The notes beneath the pieces are model-generated. The model did not search any database. It saw only the letters and a program-made list of their open reading frames with translations, and was not told the origin of the DNA. Below, one piece after another: positions 55,574 through 64,000 of a DNA stretch of 64,000 nucleotides (position 1 is its first letter; every line of letters begins with the position of its first letter). Source of the DNA: Trinickia dabaoshanensis. GTDB lineage: Bacteria > Pseudomonadota > Gammaproteobacteria > Burkholderiales > Burkholderiaceae. Both the position numbers and the translations under genes were made by a program. The stretch covers positions 1 to 64,000 of the forward strand of contig NZ_PNYA01000005.1 of the NCBI RefSeq assembly GCF_002879885.1. Reading direction: 5' to 3'.

Positions 55574-56661
55574 GCCAGCACGGCCTCCAAGGGACGGCGG
55601 AGCGAAAATGGGAGCGTGGGCCCATAACCGAAGCGCAGCACGATATCAGGCCGTCGTCGGCCGGCATCGCCGATAAGGCCGCTCAGTTCATGACGAAAGT
55701 GTGCGACTTCGACGGGCTGATTAACGAAGGCGACTTTAATTCCGAGATTCGTCGCAGTCAGCGCGAAGCGCTGACAAGCTCGGCCCGCCCTGATCCAATG
55801 CATCTTGTCTTCCCGGTCGCCAATAAAGACGGCGATGCCCGCGGAAGAATCGACTTGGCGGGCATATTTCTCGTTCTCCGAGCGAGCGTTGAAGAACCGT
55901 TGAAACGCGATGCGGCCTAGGGCATTCGGTAGCACTGGATTCCCACTTGCAGCGGAGAACAATCCATCGCCCGACAGCATCGCGCTGCGTGGGTTGAATC
56001 GAATCCACTGCTCGAGTTCACGCATAAAGGCCCCATCCGCCATTTGGGCGCTGTTCGCGGCGACGATGAGGTCGCGGACTTTGTCGATTTGCGTTCGGCC
56101 GGAGAGCAGGATCAGGTGAACACCCGGCATGGCGGCCGCTTCTTCGAGGCGCACGATGTCAGCGACAGGAACCGGACGTCGATCATATTCGGCACGGGTC
56201 GATTGCCGCTCGGTAATCGCGGCATGGAGCGCGCTTGCCTTCATCGGTCCGCTTGCGAATGCGTAGCGTGCGCCGTGTCCGTCCGGCGCGATAAGAACCT
56301 CACCCGGCCACCCCATCGCAGCACCCGAGATGGCGAGGTTTTCCGCAGCACATCCGAGGCTGACGAACAAATGATGATCGTCCGGGTCGACGGCAGGCGT
56401 GCGCCGCGAGAAATCGGCGGCAATGTCGATGAGCCCAGGGCCGACGTGAAACCGCCAGGGCTGCGTATTGTGACTGTTGGGGGCAAGCGTCGCATAGCGG
56501 ATCAAGTCACGGACATCGGGTGGCATGCCCGCGGCAGCGCGTAGACGCTTCGCACGAACATCGTAGGCGGCCATCGATCCCACGGACGACCGCCAGGCGG
56601 TCGTGCCGCCCGCCAGCACCAAGGCGCCACCCGCGCCGATCAAAAAAGTCCGCCTGTTCAT
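55570..56661 (-). CDS. Acg-type FMN-binding nitroreductase-like protein
   Basis: 363 residues. The N-terminus MNRRTFLIGAGGALVLAGG is a Tat-type signal with twin arginines. The body is the nitroreductase fold of Acg-like proteins: RYATLAPNSHNTQPWRFHVG (flavin site with the conserved asparagines), LFVSLGCAAENLAI, STRAEYDRRPV and NQPVEVAHFRHEL. Acg proteins bind FMN and may store or use it rather than reduce nitro compounds. An exported copy is unusual but known in proteobacteria. It lies convergent to the LysR gene. Confidence 0.8.
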   Translation of the reverse strand: MNRRTFLIGAGGALVLAGGTTAWRSSVGSMAAYDVRAKRLRAAAGMPPDVRDLIRYATLAPNSHNTQPWRFHVGPGLIDIAADFSRRTPAVDPDDHHLFVSLGCAAENLAISGAAMGWPGEVLIAPDGHGARYAFASGPMKASALHAAITERQSTRAEYDRRPVPVADIVRLEEAAAMPGVHLILLSGRTQIDKVRDLIVAANSAQMADGAFMRELEQWIRFNPRSAMLSGDGLFSAASGNPVLPNALGRIAFQRFFNARSENEKYARQVDSSAGIAVFIGDREDKMHWIRAGRACQRFALTATNLGIKVAFVNQPVEVAHFRHELSGLIGDAGRRRPDIVLRFGYGPTLPFSLRRPLEAVLA

Positions 56662-56815
56662 CGCAACTATCCGTCCCTCGCCGCGGCCGCTGCATCAGTG
56701 TCGGCACTGGCCGATACGCTGCGCTGCGCTCGCCGATGCCCGCGGAAAGAGTGGCTGAAAACGGCCTTCGGTAGTTGACTTGCGTCAAGTACCGAACGGA
56801 CACCCGGCACCGAAG

Positions 56816-58120
56816 TTAATCGTTGCCGCGATCCCCCGCGGCCACCTGCTTGGCGAACGCAAGGAGAAGCGCGCTGAGCCGAGCCGGCTGCTCCTGCTGA
56901 ATCCAGTGACCGGCGCCGTCAATCAACTCGATATCGCTCATCCTCGTCGTCGCCTTCGTCCTCATGACATCGAGCGCGCCGGGCGACACATAGGTTGCCC
57001 AATCGCTTTTCCCGCCGATGAAAAGCGATGGCACATCGATCGTCCTCCCCGAAAACAGGCGCAATTCGGCATTCAGCACAGGATCCGTATAGACGCGATA
57101 AGTCTGCAAGCCGCCTTGAAATCCGGTTCGCCCATATTCCTCGACATACACGGCAAGTTCAGGGTCGGTGAGCCATTTGCAGGCCGTAACCTCGGCCGCA
57201 GAAGGTTGGAACGGAGCCACATTCTTGGGCATCGTCTTGCCGCGTTCCATGACGTAATAGTGAGGTATCTGCGCGAACTCTTTGGCCGTTCGCGCGTTCA
57301 ATGGGCGCGGTCGATTGCCTGGCCAGTCCGCGCTCTTTACGTAGAAGAACGTGCGGAGAAACGCGTGCAAGCCTTGCGGGGGATACGATAAGTCGTGGTT
57401 CGCTTCGCGAGTGCTCAAGTATTGCTGATAGATCGCTCTGGGCGGATCGAGCGCGGCCAGTGCGGCAGCCAGCTTCTGATTGTCGATGTTCGGTTGAGCC
57501 GGCGGTGCGCCGCTTTCCGCGGTGTTGAATGGAAATGCCGGTGTACCGGGGAACGGCGCACTCATTAGCACGACCGAAGGAAAGACATCGGGCCGGACGA
57601 CCGCACAATAAGCTGCGACGGGCGAGCCGAAATCGTGCCCAACGAGCAGAGCCGTCCTCTTATACCCCAAGGCCGAAACTAGCCCGAGTGCGTCGCGCGT
57701 CACGTTCAGGAGACTGAAGGGCGCGAGCGGCGCGTCATAGTCGTTCACCCAGCCTGTCGTGCGGCCGAAACCTCGCTGATCGGGAGCGACGACGTGGTAA
57801 CCGGCATCGGCCAAAAGCGGCATCAAGTGACGCCAGCCATAGGCTAAATCCGGGAAGCCATGTAGCAGTAGCGCCAACGGGCGGTTGGGACGCTCGAATC
57901 CAGCCTCGAGGATATGCACATCGAGCCCGTTGACGCCGTTGATCATGCGCGAGCGTATCCCCTCGGGCAGCGTTCCCCTCCCATACGGTGATGTAGTCAA
58001 GTCAGTTCCTCCCTCGAGGTTTGCGCGTGCGGGTCGAAGCAAGGCCATAGCCAGGCCGGCCGCGCCCATCGTCAAGACGGCTCGCCGGGACGCCGACGGC
58101 TCGGTTTCGTTGCGCGGCAT
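56816..58120 (-). CDS. Tat-exported alpha/beta hydrolase (epoxide-hydrolase-like)
   Basis: 434 residues. The Tat-like signal is SRRAVLTMGAAGLAMALLRP and ends near ARA (residue 33). The body is an alpha/beta hydrolase: oxyanion HGFPDLAYGW, nucleophile elbow GHDFGSPVA (Asp nucleophile as in epoxide hydrolases and dehalogenases), and final GAGHWIQQEQP (catalytic His). The lid region contains PHYYVMERGKT. Substrate unknown; an epoxide or ester is likely. The gene is divergent from TetR with two operators between, so it is probably repressed by that regulator. Confidence 0.83.
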   Translation of the reverse strand: MPRNETEPSASRRAVLTMGAAGLAMALLRPARANLEGGTDLTTSPYGRGTLPEGIRSRMINGVNGLDVHILEAGFERPNRPLALLLHGFPDLAYGWRHLMPLLADAGYHVVAPDQRGFGRTTGWVNDYDAPLAPFSLLNVTRDALGLVSALGYKRTALLVGHDFGSPVAAYCAVVRPDVFPSVVLMSAPFPGTPAFPFNTAESGAPPAQPNIDNQKLAAALAALDPPRAIYQQYLSTREANHDLSYPPQGLHAFLRTFFYVKSADWPGNRPRPLNARTAKEFAQIPHYYVMERGKTMPKNVAPFQPSAAEVTACKWLTDPELAVYVEEYGRTGFQGGLQTYRVYTDPVLNAELRLFSGRTIDVPSLFIGGKSDWATYVSPGALDVMRTKATTRMSDIELIDGAGHWIQQEQPARLSALLLAFAKQVAAGDRGND

Positions 58121-58133
58121 GGCTCACTCCGAA

Positions 58134-58167
58134 ATATGGTGATCGCCATACTATGGTGATCACCATA
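58134..58167. promoter_or_regulatory. Two palindromic operators between the hydrolase and TetR genes
   Basis: ATATGGTGATCGCCATAC (58134-58151) is a near palindrome and TATGGTGATCACCATA (58152-58167) a perfect 16-base palindrome. They lie side by side within the 80-base divergent gap, as expected for a TetR dimer blocking both promoters. Confidence 0.82.
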
Positions 58168-58200
58168 TGCGAGTCAAGCGCGACGTGATATGGTCGGGGT

Positions 58201-58833
58201 ATGACACGGAAAACCGAAGCCCGCACGCGCGCGATCGAGACGGCCATGCGGCTGTTTCGCGTTCAAGGCTATACAGCGACTGGCTTGACCCAAATCCTCG
58301 AGGAAAGCGGTGCGCCGAAAGGATCGTTCTACTTCCACTTTCCGCGCGGCAAAGCGCAGCTCGCGGAAGAAGCCATCGATCAGTACGTCGCCAGCAGAAT
58401 CGCTGTGCTACGACAAATATCGGCGGATACGACGGGGAACGCGCTGGATTTTGTCCACCGGCTCTTCGAGACATTCGCGGCCGAGATGGTCGACTCCAAT
58501 TTCCAGTATGGATGCCTGATGCAGAACCTGGCGAACGAGCTGCCTGCGCTCAACGCGGAGCTCACCGAACGGGTCGCGCGCGGGTTCGTGGATTCGACCG
58601 AGGTCATTGCGGCGCATTTCAGGGACTGCGGGTTCTCTCCGACGAGCGCGTCCTCTACCGCAGCCGCCCTAGTGGCCGCCCTGGAAGGCGCGCGAACTAT
58701 TGCCCGCCTAGAACGCACGCCGGCCATATTCCAAGCGCTGGCGACGGTCAGCAGTCAGACATTGGCGGCTTCGGAGTGCAATCCGAACGCGATCGCTGGA
58801 ACGCGGCATGGACGGTCGAAGCAGGCGCATTGA
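58201..58833 (+). CDS. TetR-family repressor
   Basis: 210 residues. The N-terminal helix-turn-helix reads RAIETAMRLFRVQGYTATGL, TQILEESGAPKGSFYFHFPRG. The ligand domain is of the C-terminal TetR_C_LmrA-like type (LFETFAAEMVDSNFQYGCLM; ALVAALEGARTIARLERTP). The Cys in YGCLM is common in members that respond to quinones or electrophiles. It binds the two palindromes upstream by inference and should control the divergent hydrolase and itself. Confidence 0.88.
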   Translation: MTRKTEARTRAIETAMRLFRVQGYTATGLTQILEESGAPKGSFYFHFPRGKAQLAEEAIDQYVASRIAVLRQISADTTGNALDFVHRLFETFAAEMVDSNFQYGCLMQNLANELPALNAELTERVARGFVDSTEVIAAHFRDCGFSPTSASSTAAALVAALEGARTIARLERTPAIFQALATVSSQTLAASECNPNAIAGTRHGRSKQAH

Positions 58834-58932
58834 TAGCCGTGGATGGAATGTCAGAAAGCCGACACTCGATCATGTACACCGCTGGCTGCCAAGACAGATC
58901 CCGGCCGGCGAGAATGCCGGCCATATTGATAA

Positions 58933-59214
58933 TTAGTTCGATCGGTGTTTGACGCGATACAAAGCAGAACTTCCCCATACAACCGCGGCAGCGATCGCGA
59001 AACTAAAAACGAGCATGACTACTACCACCGGATTGTCGTAGTTCTCGCCATCGAGCGGCTCGAACGGCTCGAACGGCTTCGCAGCCCAGCCTAATACCTG
59101 ATGACCCACCGGACTCTTCGCCAACGTCCAAAACCAATCTAGCGACCCAAGCACCCAACCAATGGGAAATGTCAAAACAACCGTTGCAGCAAACCGGAGA
59201 AGAAAGCGCTTCAT
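58933..59214 (-). CDS. Small membrane protein, unknown
   Basis: 93 residues from ATG 59214 (GGAGGTGCG just upstream on the minus strand). There are two membrane helices (FLLRFAATVVLTFPIGWVLG and VVVVMLVFSFAIAAAVVWGS) separated by a hydrophilic loop with the motif PFEPFEPLDGENYDNP. No family was recognised. The longer frame to 59289 adds a poorly coding lead. Confidence 0.6.
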   Translation of the reverse strand: MKRFLLRFAATVVLTFPIGWVLGSLDWFWTLAKSPVGHQVLGWAAKPFEPFEPLDGENYDNPVVVVMLVFSFAIAAAVVWGSSALYRVKHRSN

Positions 59215-59293
59215 CGCACCTCCACCGTTCCATAAAAATCGATTGTAGTCGCGGGAATCTCCGCGAATGTGTGTCTTTCGGCCGCCCATTCAT

Positions 59294-59776
59294 TCATTTC
59301 GCCAAGGCGCTCCTGTATGCATCGAGCGATGCTCGTGCTTGTGCGCGAATCGCATTCTGGACGAACGGAGTCCAGCCGAGCAACGCGCCTTTCGCGCCGA
59401 GAGCCTGCCGGGCCCAGCGCCACAAGTCGAACGAGTCCCGGTGCTCGGCGATCAACCCCTCCCGAAACGCGAACCGCGCTTGTACACGATTCACCACGAC
59501 TCGTCCCGTACGCGTGAACACGTACGTCGCTGTCCAAGTCGCACGGCCGGACCGATCGTCGGCCTCAACGTCGGAGAAGGTGAGGGAAAAGTCCTGTGCT
59601 CGTTGCGTCAGCATGCGCCACATGTCGCGCGCGGCATCGCCTTTCAACTCGCCGAATGCAGGATCGGCAAAGCTGACATCGTCGGCATAGCACTGGGCCA
59701 TCTGCTGCGCATCGAGTCGCTGAAACGCTTGATAGAAACGCGTCACGACGTCGGCATTCGGATGACGACTATTCAT
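59294..59776 (-). CDS. SnoaL/NTF2-like protein
   Basis: 160 residues of the NTF2-like fold: VVTRFYQAFQRLDAQQMAQC, YADDVSFADPAFGELKGDAA, TWTATYVFTRTGRVVVNRVQARFAF, then EGLIAEHRDSFDLWRWARQA. The pattern matches SnoaL-type proteins that act as isomerases or binding proteins in diverse pathways. There is no signal peptide. The substrate is unknown; the order of Asp and His positions resembles ketosteroid-isomerase-like members. Confidence 0.8.
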   Translation of the reverse strand: MNSRHPNADVVTRFYQAFQRLDAQQMAQCYADDVSFADPAFGELKGDAARDMWRMLTQRAQDFSLTFSDVEADDRSGRATWTATYVFTRTGRVVVNRVQARFAFREGLIAEHRDSFDLWRWARQALGAKGALLGWTPFVQNAIRAQARASLDAYRSALAK

Positions 59777-60216
59777 GGACAGCCTCCTCCTAGATTGTTA
59801 TTGAAAACCACCCATTATCGACGCTACGGCAAGCCGATGGCTATCTTTAGCGACCTAGCGCATAGAGGTTTCATGCGGAGCTCCGCATCGGTTTCGTCTT
59901 CCTAGGTGCCTCGTCTATCACAAGAGGATATAATTCAGGCCTTCATCCGCCGCAAAGTGCGGAATTGGTCAACCTGTCGGCGCGCGCTGCTTTCAGCAAG
60001 AGCGTGGCGCTCGCCTGAGCCGCGCCGGCACGGCGCGTCGTCATCCATTGTCATGAGGCGGGCTTGCTCCCGCGTCGTGGTCGATCCTGTAACCCATCGT
60101 CTGCCAATCGGGATCGTCACCGCGTGTTGCGCACTTCGCCCCGCGCTCGTCCGCGCCGGGCCGGACACTCGCTCGACCGCTTCCTTTCACGAAACCGTTC
60201 ACCCAGAGGAGACCGA
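59777..60216. other. Intergenic region before otsA (440 bases), no gene supported
   Basis: Small open frames exist, but none carries a convincing motif. Promoter elements for otsA are expected on the right side. The left side carries the start region of the NTF2-like gene. Confidence 0.4.
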
Positions 60217-61605
60217 ATGAGCCGAATCGTCGTGGTATCCAACCGAGTTTCCGACCCGCACAAGCCCGCTGCCGGCGGGCTAGCCGTCGCCGTTAAAGAG
60301 AGTTTGCGCAAGACCGGGGGCATTTGGTTCGGATGGAGCGGGCGTATCACCGACGAACCCGCACGGGGCAGCGGCCAAGAGCGCGTCCGTGTCGAGACGA
60401 GCGGAAACATTCGCCTGGCCACCATGGATCTAAGCCGGCGCGAATACGAAATGTACTACGCGGGCTACTCGAACAACGTCCTGTGGCCCGTCTTTCACTA
60501 CCGCCTCGATCTCGCGCAATTCGACAAGCGCCATGCGGCAGGCTATCGGCACGTCAACCAGTTGCTCGCGCAACAACTTCGTCCGTTACTCGAGCCCGAC
60601 GACATCGTTTGGGTGCACGACTATCATCTGATTCCGCTAGCAGCCGAGCTTCGCGCCATGGGCTGCGAAAACCGGATTGGTTTCTTCTTGCATATCCCCG
60701 TTCCGCCGCCGCTCATACTAGCTGCCATCCCGGAACACGAGTGGTTGATGCGTTCGCTGTTTTCGTACGACCTCGTCGGCGTTCAAAGCCAGGCGGACTT
60801 GACTCACCTCGAACGGTATATGGCAACCGAAGCGAAAGCCGAAATCGTCCGCGACGGCGTGTTGCGGGCCTTCGGCCGCACTTTGCAGATCGGCGCCTTC
60901 CCCATCGGCATCGACGTGAACGAGTTCGCATCGCTCGCCAAAGGCACGGAGAGCATGGACATGCTTGAAACAATGCGCGAGGAATACTCGCGTCGGCAAC
61001 TGCTCGTGGGCGTGGACCGTCTAGACTACTCGAAGGGTCTACCGCAACGTTTGCTGGGATTTAGAGAATTGCTCGAGCGTTACCCCGAAAACCGCAGCCG
61101 CGCCACGTTGATTCAGATCGCCGCGCCGAGCCGAGAAGATGTCGATGCCTATGGCGAATTGCGTCAACAAATGGACTCGATCTGCGGCGCGTTGAACAGC
61201 GATTACGGCGAACTCGATTGGATGCCGGTGCGCTACATTCGCCGCAACGTAGCCCGGAAGCGTTTGCCGGGGCTGTATCGGGCGTGCCGAGTGGCGCTCG
61301 TCACGCCGCTGCGCGACGGCATGAATCTCGTCGCCAAAGAATTCCTCGCCGCGCAAGATCCGGCCGACCCCGGGGTGCTGGTGCTGTCGCGATTTGCGGG
61401 TGCGGCGGAGCAACTCACCGAGGCGCTGCACGTCAATCCGTACGATACGGAAGGAATTGCGCACGCGACCCAAAGCGCACTGACGATGCCGCTGGAGGAA
61501 CGCGTCAAACGACACGAAGCGCTGATGACCCGCATCCGGCGCTATGACGTGCATTGGTGGCGCAACGCATTTCTCGATGCGTTGGAGCAGGCCGTCGTTG
61601 CTTGA
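60217..61605 (+). CDS. otsA: Trehalose-6-phosphate synthase
   Basis: 462 residues from ATG 60217 (AGAGGAGACCGA just upstream). GT20 signatures: [76 protein letters not shown] and [15 protein letters not shown]. These cover the UDP-glucose and glucose-6-phosphate pocket residues. It makes trehalose-6-phosphate from UDP-glucose and glucose-6-phosphate for osmotic and desiccation tolerance. No otsB phosphatase is adjacent. Confidence 0.92.
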   Translation: MSRIVVVSNRVSDPHKPAAGGLAVAVKESLRKTGGIWFGWSGRITDEPARGSGQERVRVETSGNIRLATMDLSRREYEMYYAGYSNNVLWPVFHYRLDLAQFDKRHAAGYRHVNQLLAQQLRPLLEPDDIVWVHDYHLIPLAAELRAMGCENRIGFFLHIPVPPPLILAAIPEHEWLMRSLFSYDLVGVQSQADLTHLERYMATEAKAEIVRDGVLRAFGRTLQIGAFPIGIDVNEFASLAKGTESMDMLETMREEYSRRQLLVGVDRLDYSKGLPQRLLGFRELLERYPENRSRATLIQIAAPSREDVDAYGELRQQMDSICGALNSDYGELDWMPVRYIRRNVARKRLPGLYRACRVALVTPLRDGMNLVAKEFLAAQDPADPGVLVLSRFAGAAEQLTEALHVNPYDTEGIAHATQSALTMPLEERVKRHEALMTRIRRYDVHWWRNAFLDALEQAVVA

Positions 61606-61614
61606 GGGCGTCGT

Positions 61615-62514
61615 CTAGGCGCCCACGGCCACCACCGGCGAAGCCCGTAGACGCGCTATGTCGCGCGCCGGCGGCTCGCCAAAAAGGCGGCGATATTCGC
61701 GGCTGAACTGCGAAGCACTCTCGTAGCCTACGCGGAAGGCCGCGGTGGCAATGTCGATGTCCTCGACCAGCATCAGGCTGCGCGCGTCCTGCAAACGCAG
61801 TTGCTTTTGAAATTGAAGCGGCGTCATCGCCGTTACGGCCCGAAAGTGTTCATGCAGGCTCGACGCACTCATCCCTACTTCCGCCGCAAGCCCTGCGATG
61901 CTGAAGCGCTCCCGGAAGTGCTGCCCGATCCAGGCGATGGCGCGGCCCACCTGGGCCACCCTGCCCTGGCTCGAGGTGATGTACCGCATCCTAGCGCCGT
62001 CCGGCCCCGCAAGCAGGCGATAGAGTATTTCCTGCTCGGCAAGCGGCCCGAGCACGGGCAGCGCAGCAGGATCGTCGAGCAAACGCAGCAGGCGTAGCGC
62101 CGCGTCGAGCAACCCTGAGCCGGCATCGGACACGGTCTTGCCCGTAGGCTGGAACGGTGTCCCAGGAGGCACCGGCACGCGCAACGCCAACTCCGCCAGC
62201 ATGACCGGATCGAAATCGAGAAATAGGCAGAGATAGGGGCTCGCAGGCGTCGCCTCGATCACCCGTCCCGTCGCCGGCAGATCGTAAGTCACGATCCCAT
62301 AGCGGCCCGGTGTGTATCTGAACACATGCTCGCCGAGCGCGACCTCCTTTTTCCCCTGCGCGACAAGGCACAGTTGTGGCCGATAAACATGCGGCATCGG
62401 CACGGTCACCGTGGAGGATCGAGCAAGCGTCAACCTTTCCATGCCGGTGGCGTGAAAGCCATCCTTGGAGATGTGGCGGGCGATTATCGAGGCGATTTCG
62501 GTCAGTGTTTCCAT
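61615..62514 (-). CDS. AraC-family regulator (AraC_N type)
   Basis: 299 residues from ATG 62514. The N-terminal AraC_N domain reads LARSSTVTVPMPHVYRPQLC, FRYTPGRYGIVTYDLPATG. The C-terminal pair of helix-turn-helix motifs is HFRERFSIAGLAAEVGMSAS and ATAAFRVGYESASQFSREYR. It is divergent from the aldo/keto reductase with 169 bases between. This regulator/reductase pairing is common in proteobacteria, and the reductase is the likely target. Confidence 0.87.
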   Translation of the reverse strand: METLTEIASIIARHISKDGFHATGMERLTLARSSTVTVPMPHVYRPQLCLVAQGKKEVALGEHVFRYTPGRYGIVTYDLPATGRVIEATPASPYLCLFLDFDPVMLAELALRVPVPPGTPFQPTGKTVSDAGSGLLDAALRLLRLLDDPAALPVLGPLAEQEILYRLLAGPDGARMRYITSSQGRVAQVGRAIAWIGQHFRERFSIAGLAAEVGMSASSLHEHFRAVTAMTPLQFQKQLRLQDARSLMLVEDIDIATAAFRVGYESASQFSREYRRLFGEPPARDIARLRASPVVAVGA

Positions 62515-62683
62515 GAGACGACTATGGCACGTACGCGTAAGCGCGGCAACGCGAAGCAAAGCCTTGGAGGATTGGGCATTAATCGCGGCGCATCAGGCTA
62601 ACGGTTCGGCTTCACCGCGCATCATGATCGCAGCATCGCCCGGGTCACCGCAAACCCGGCAGCAAACCACGTAAGGAGCGTAC

Positions 62684-63637
62684 ATGACGATCGACAATCC
62701 GAAGACCCCCACGGTCGCATTGGGGACCTGGGCTTGGGGCGACAGCGGTAAGGCGGGCGATGGCTACTTCGGAAGCGCCTTGACTCGGGTTGGCCTGGAA
62801 GAAGTTGTGGAAAGGGCGCATGCGGCGGGCTTCACCCTCTGGGACACCGCTATGGTGTACGGCATGGGCCGGTCAGAAACAGTCCTCGGAGACGTGCTGA
62901 AGCGCTACCCCCGCGGCGACTACCAGCTTTCGACGAAATTTACCCCGCAAGCCGCGGGGAGTGGAGCTGATCCGGTGGCGGACATGCTGGAGCAAAGTCT
63001 CGCGCGCCTCGGCACCGGCTACGTCGACCTTTACTGGATTCACAATCCCGCCGACGTGCAGCGGTGGACTCCACATCTGATTGCGCTGCTTGAGAGCGGA
63101 AAGGTCAAACACGTCGGCGTCTCGAACCACAATCTACGCGAAATCGAACTCGCCAACAGGATCCTCGGCGAAGCGGGCTTCCGCGTTGAAGCCGTCCAGA
63201 ACCACTACAGCCTCCTATACCGTAGTTCTGAAAACGCAGGAATCCTGGACTACTGCCGCGATCAGGGCATCCCGTTCTTCGCTTATATGGTGCTTGAACA
63301 AGGTGCCCTGACCGGGAAATACAGCCTAGAGAATCCACTGCCGGAAGGCAGCAACCGAGCGCAGACTTACAACGGCATGCTCTCCCGGCTAAAACCCTTG
63401 ACGGACAAGCTCGACGCGATCGGCCACAAGCACGGCGCACAAGCGGCAGATGTCGCGATAGCTTGGGCCATCGCTAAAGGCGCGACGCCGATCGTCGGCG
63501 TCACCCAGCCTCGCCATATCGATGGCTTGACCCGAGCCGGCACCATCATGCTTTCCCGCGACGACATGGCTGAATTGGAAGCGCTCGCTGACGGTGCCGA
63601 CGTGAACACGCGCGGCTGGTGGGAAAAAGAAATGTGA
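62684..63637 (+). CDS. Aldo/keto reductase
   Basis: 317 residues. AKR barrel motifs: LGTWAWGDSGKAG, FTLWDTAMVYGMGRSE (Asp and Tyr), STKFTP (Lys), DLYWIHNP (His), VSNHNLREIE, and the NADPH-binding GATPIVGVTQPRHID. The catalytic tetrad D-Y-K-H is complete. It reduces aldehydes or ketones with NADPH; the substrate is unknown. It starts with MTIDNPKTPTVALG after AAGGAGCGTAC. Regulation by the divergent AraC gene is likely. Confidence 0.87.
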   Translation: MTIDNPKTPTVALGTWAWGDSGKAGDGYFGSALTRVGLEEVVERAHAAGFTLWDTAMVYGMGRSETVLGDVLKRYPRGDYQLSTKFTPQAAGSGADPVADMLEQSLARLGTGYVDLYWIHNPADVQRWTPHLIALLESGKVKHVGVSNHNLREIELANRILGEAGFRVEAVQNHYSLLYRSSENAGILDYCRDQGIPFFAYMVLEQGALTGKYSLENPLPEGSNRAQTYNGMLSRLKPLTDKLDAIGHKHGAQAADVAIAWAIAKGATPIVGVTQPRHIDGLTRAGTIMLSRDDMAELEALADGADVNTRGWWEKEM

Positions 63638-64000
63638 GTGCCCGGCGATGACCCGCACCCGCTCAAGCTTCAGCTTGAGTCGACGCGAGCGCTGCTGCCG
63701 CGGCTTGCGCATCATGCGCCACGAGCGGACGATCCGGGCGCAGGAACAGCCAAAGCAGTGTTCCTGTATTTCGACTCAAGATCTACCCCTGTTGTTCAAC
63801 GCGTGACGTTGCGCGCGGGCGATGGCCGCTTCTATACTGGCATCAGCGACGCCGAATCGGCGCTCGTGGGTCTAGCCGCCGAACACGTACGCCGAGCAAT
63901 GATGGATACCGCCGCAATACCGAGCACGCATCCCCCACGCACTGAGCCAGGTAAGCGGCTCACGAGCCACTCGTGGAGCCTCGAGTTGTTACCTCGGCAT
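63638..64000 (+). CDS. Open frame running off the window, unknown
   Basis: From GTG 63638, directly after the reductase stop, the frame has no stop to base 64000 (121 codons). The reading includes HPLKLQLESTRALLPRLA and KAVFLYFDSRSTPVVQRVTL then FYTGISDAESALVGLAAE, a fair coding pattern, but no family is recognised. A palindrome CTCAAGCTTCAGCTTGAG (63662-63679) lies near its start, which argues that translation may begin later. Possible starts are few, and the gene may be a pseudogene. Confidence 0.35.
   Translation, partial: MPGDDPHPLKLQLESTRALLPRLAHHAPRADDPGAGTAKAVFLYFDSRSTPVVQRVTLRAGDGRFYTGISDAESALVGLAAEHVRRAMMDTAAIPSTHPPRTEPGKRLTSHSWSLELLPRH

Noticed and set aside
63662-63679. Palindrome CTCAAGCTTCAGCTTGAG as a terminator for the reductase gene
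   Set aside because: Perfect stem but no T run follows and an open frame runs through it, so not called.
1-64000. tRNA, rRNA, CRISPR arrays, riboswitches, replication origin
   Set aside because: None was recognised by eye; absence cannot be proved without a dedicated search.

Overview
This GC-rich window looks like a beta-proteobacterium of the Burkholderia group. Evidence: a DUF4148 gene, DUF2282/DUF692/DUF2063/DoxX and ECF/NrsF arrangements, LssY-type proteins, high GC at third codon positions, and IS3- and ISNCY-type insertion sequences. It appears to be a plasmid, megaplasmid or genomic island segment. No tRNA, rRNA or CRISPR array was seen.

The main structure is a Tn3-family (Tn4651-like) transposon of about 49.4 kb, bases 3748-53196. 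It has 35-bp terminal inverted repeats (31/35 identical, the outer 20 identical), a 5-bp direct duplication AACTT on both sides (3743-3747 and 53197-53201), and a complete transposition module at its right end. That module is a tyrosine recombinase (tnpS-like), a divergent coiled-coil KfrA-type protein (tnpT-like) with an inverted-repeat crossover-like site between them, a DEDDh exonuclease, and a 993-aa TnpA that stops 6 bases before the right repeat. Removing the transposon and one AACTT rejoins, in frame, a 441-codon minus-strand gene (53342-53202 joined to 3742-2563). Its first 45 residues resemble a Nop10-like zinc ribbon.

Left flank (1-3742): tail of an IS3-family transposase, a twice-frameshifted MbcA/ParS/Xre antitoxin, IS-end repeats, an internally deleted ISNCY-type element, and the 3' part of the interrupted gene.

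Transposon cargo, left to right: scars of a nuclease, another Tn3 TnpA and an integrase (3.9-4.9 kb); a Cu(I)/Ag(I) efflux operon cusCBAF (5.0-11.8 kb); a KfrA-like gene; a short mercury operon merR-merTP plus a GDCCVxCSYG gene but no merA; a bufferin (DUF2282) copper-peptide operon with a divergent ECF sigma/NrsF pair (15.1-19.0 kb); more integrase and TnpA scars; a three-gene phosphorelay with a kinase carrying five tandem PAS repeats (20.7-25.6 kb); a third TnpA scar with its own terminal repeat; and a PAP2 phosphatase. Then comes a tightly spaced six-gene minus-strand operon (40.1 to 28.1 kb): outer-membrane channel, adaptor, CzcA/CusA-type RND pump, a P-type ATPase fused to PAP2 and LssY_C, a VTT/PAP2-like/LssY_C protein, and a DUF2127 protein. 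A two-component system and small periplasmic proteins follow. The cargo joins metal efflux, metal-binding peptides and envelope lipid-phosphate chemistry under several local regulators.

Right flank (53.2-64 kb): ordinary accessory metabolism and regulation. It holds an SDR divergent from a LysR regulator, an Acg-type nitroreductase, a Tat-exported alpha/beta hydrolase divergent from a TetR regulator across a double palindromic operator, an NTF2-like protein, otsA, an AraC regulator divergent from an aldo/keto reductase, and an open frame running off the end.
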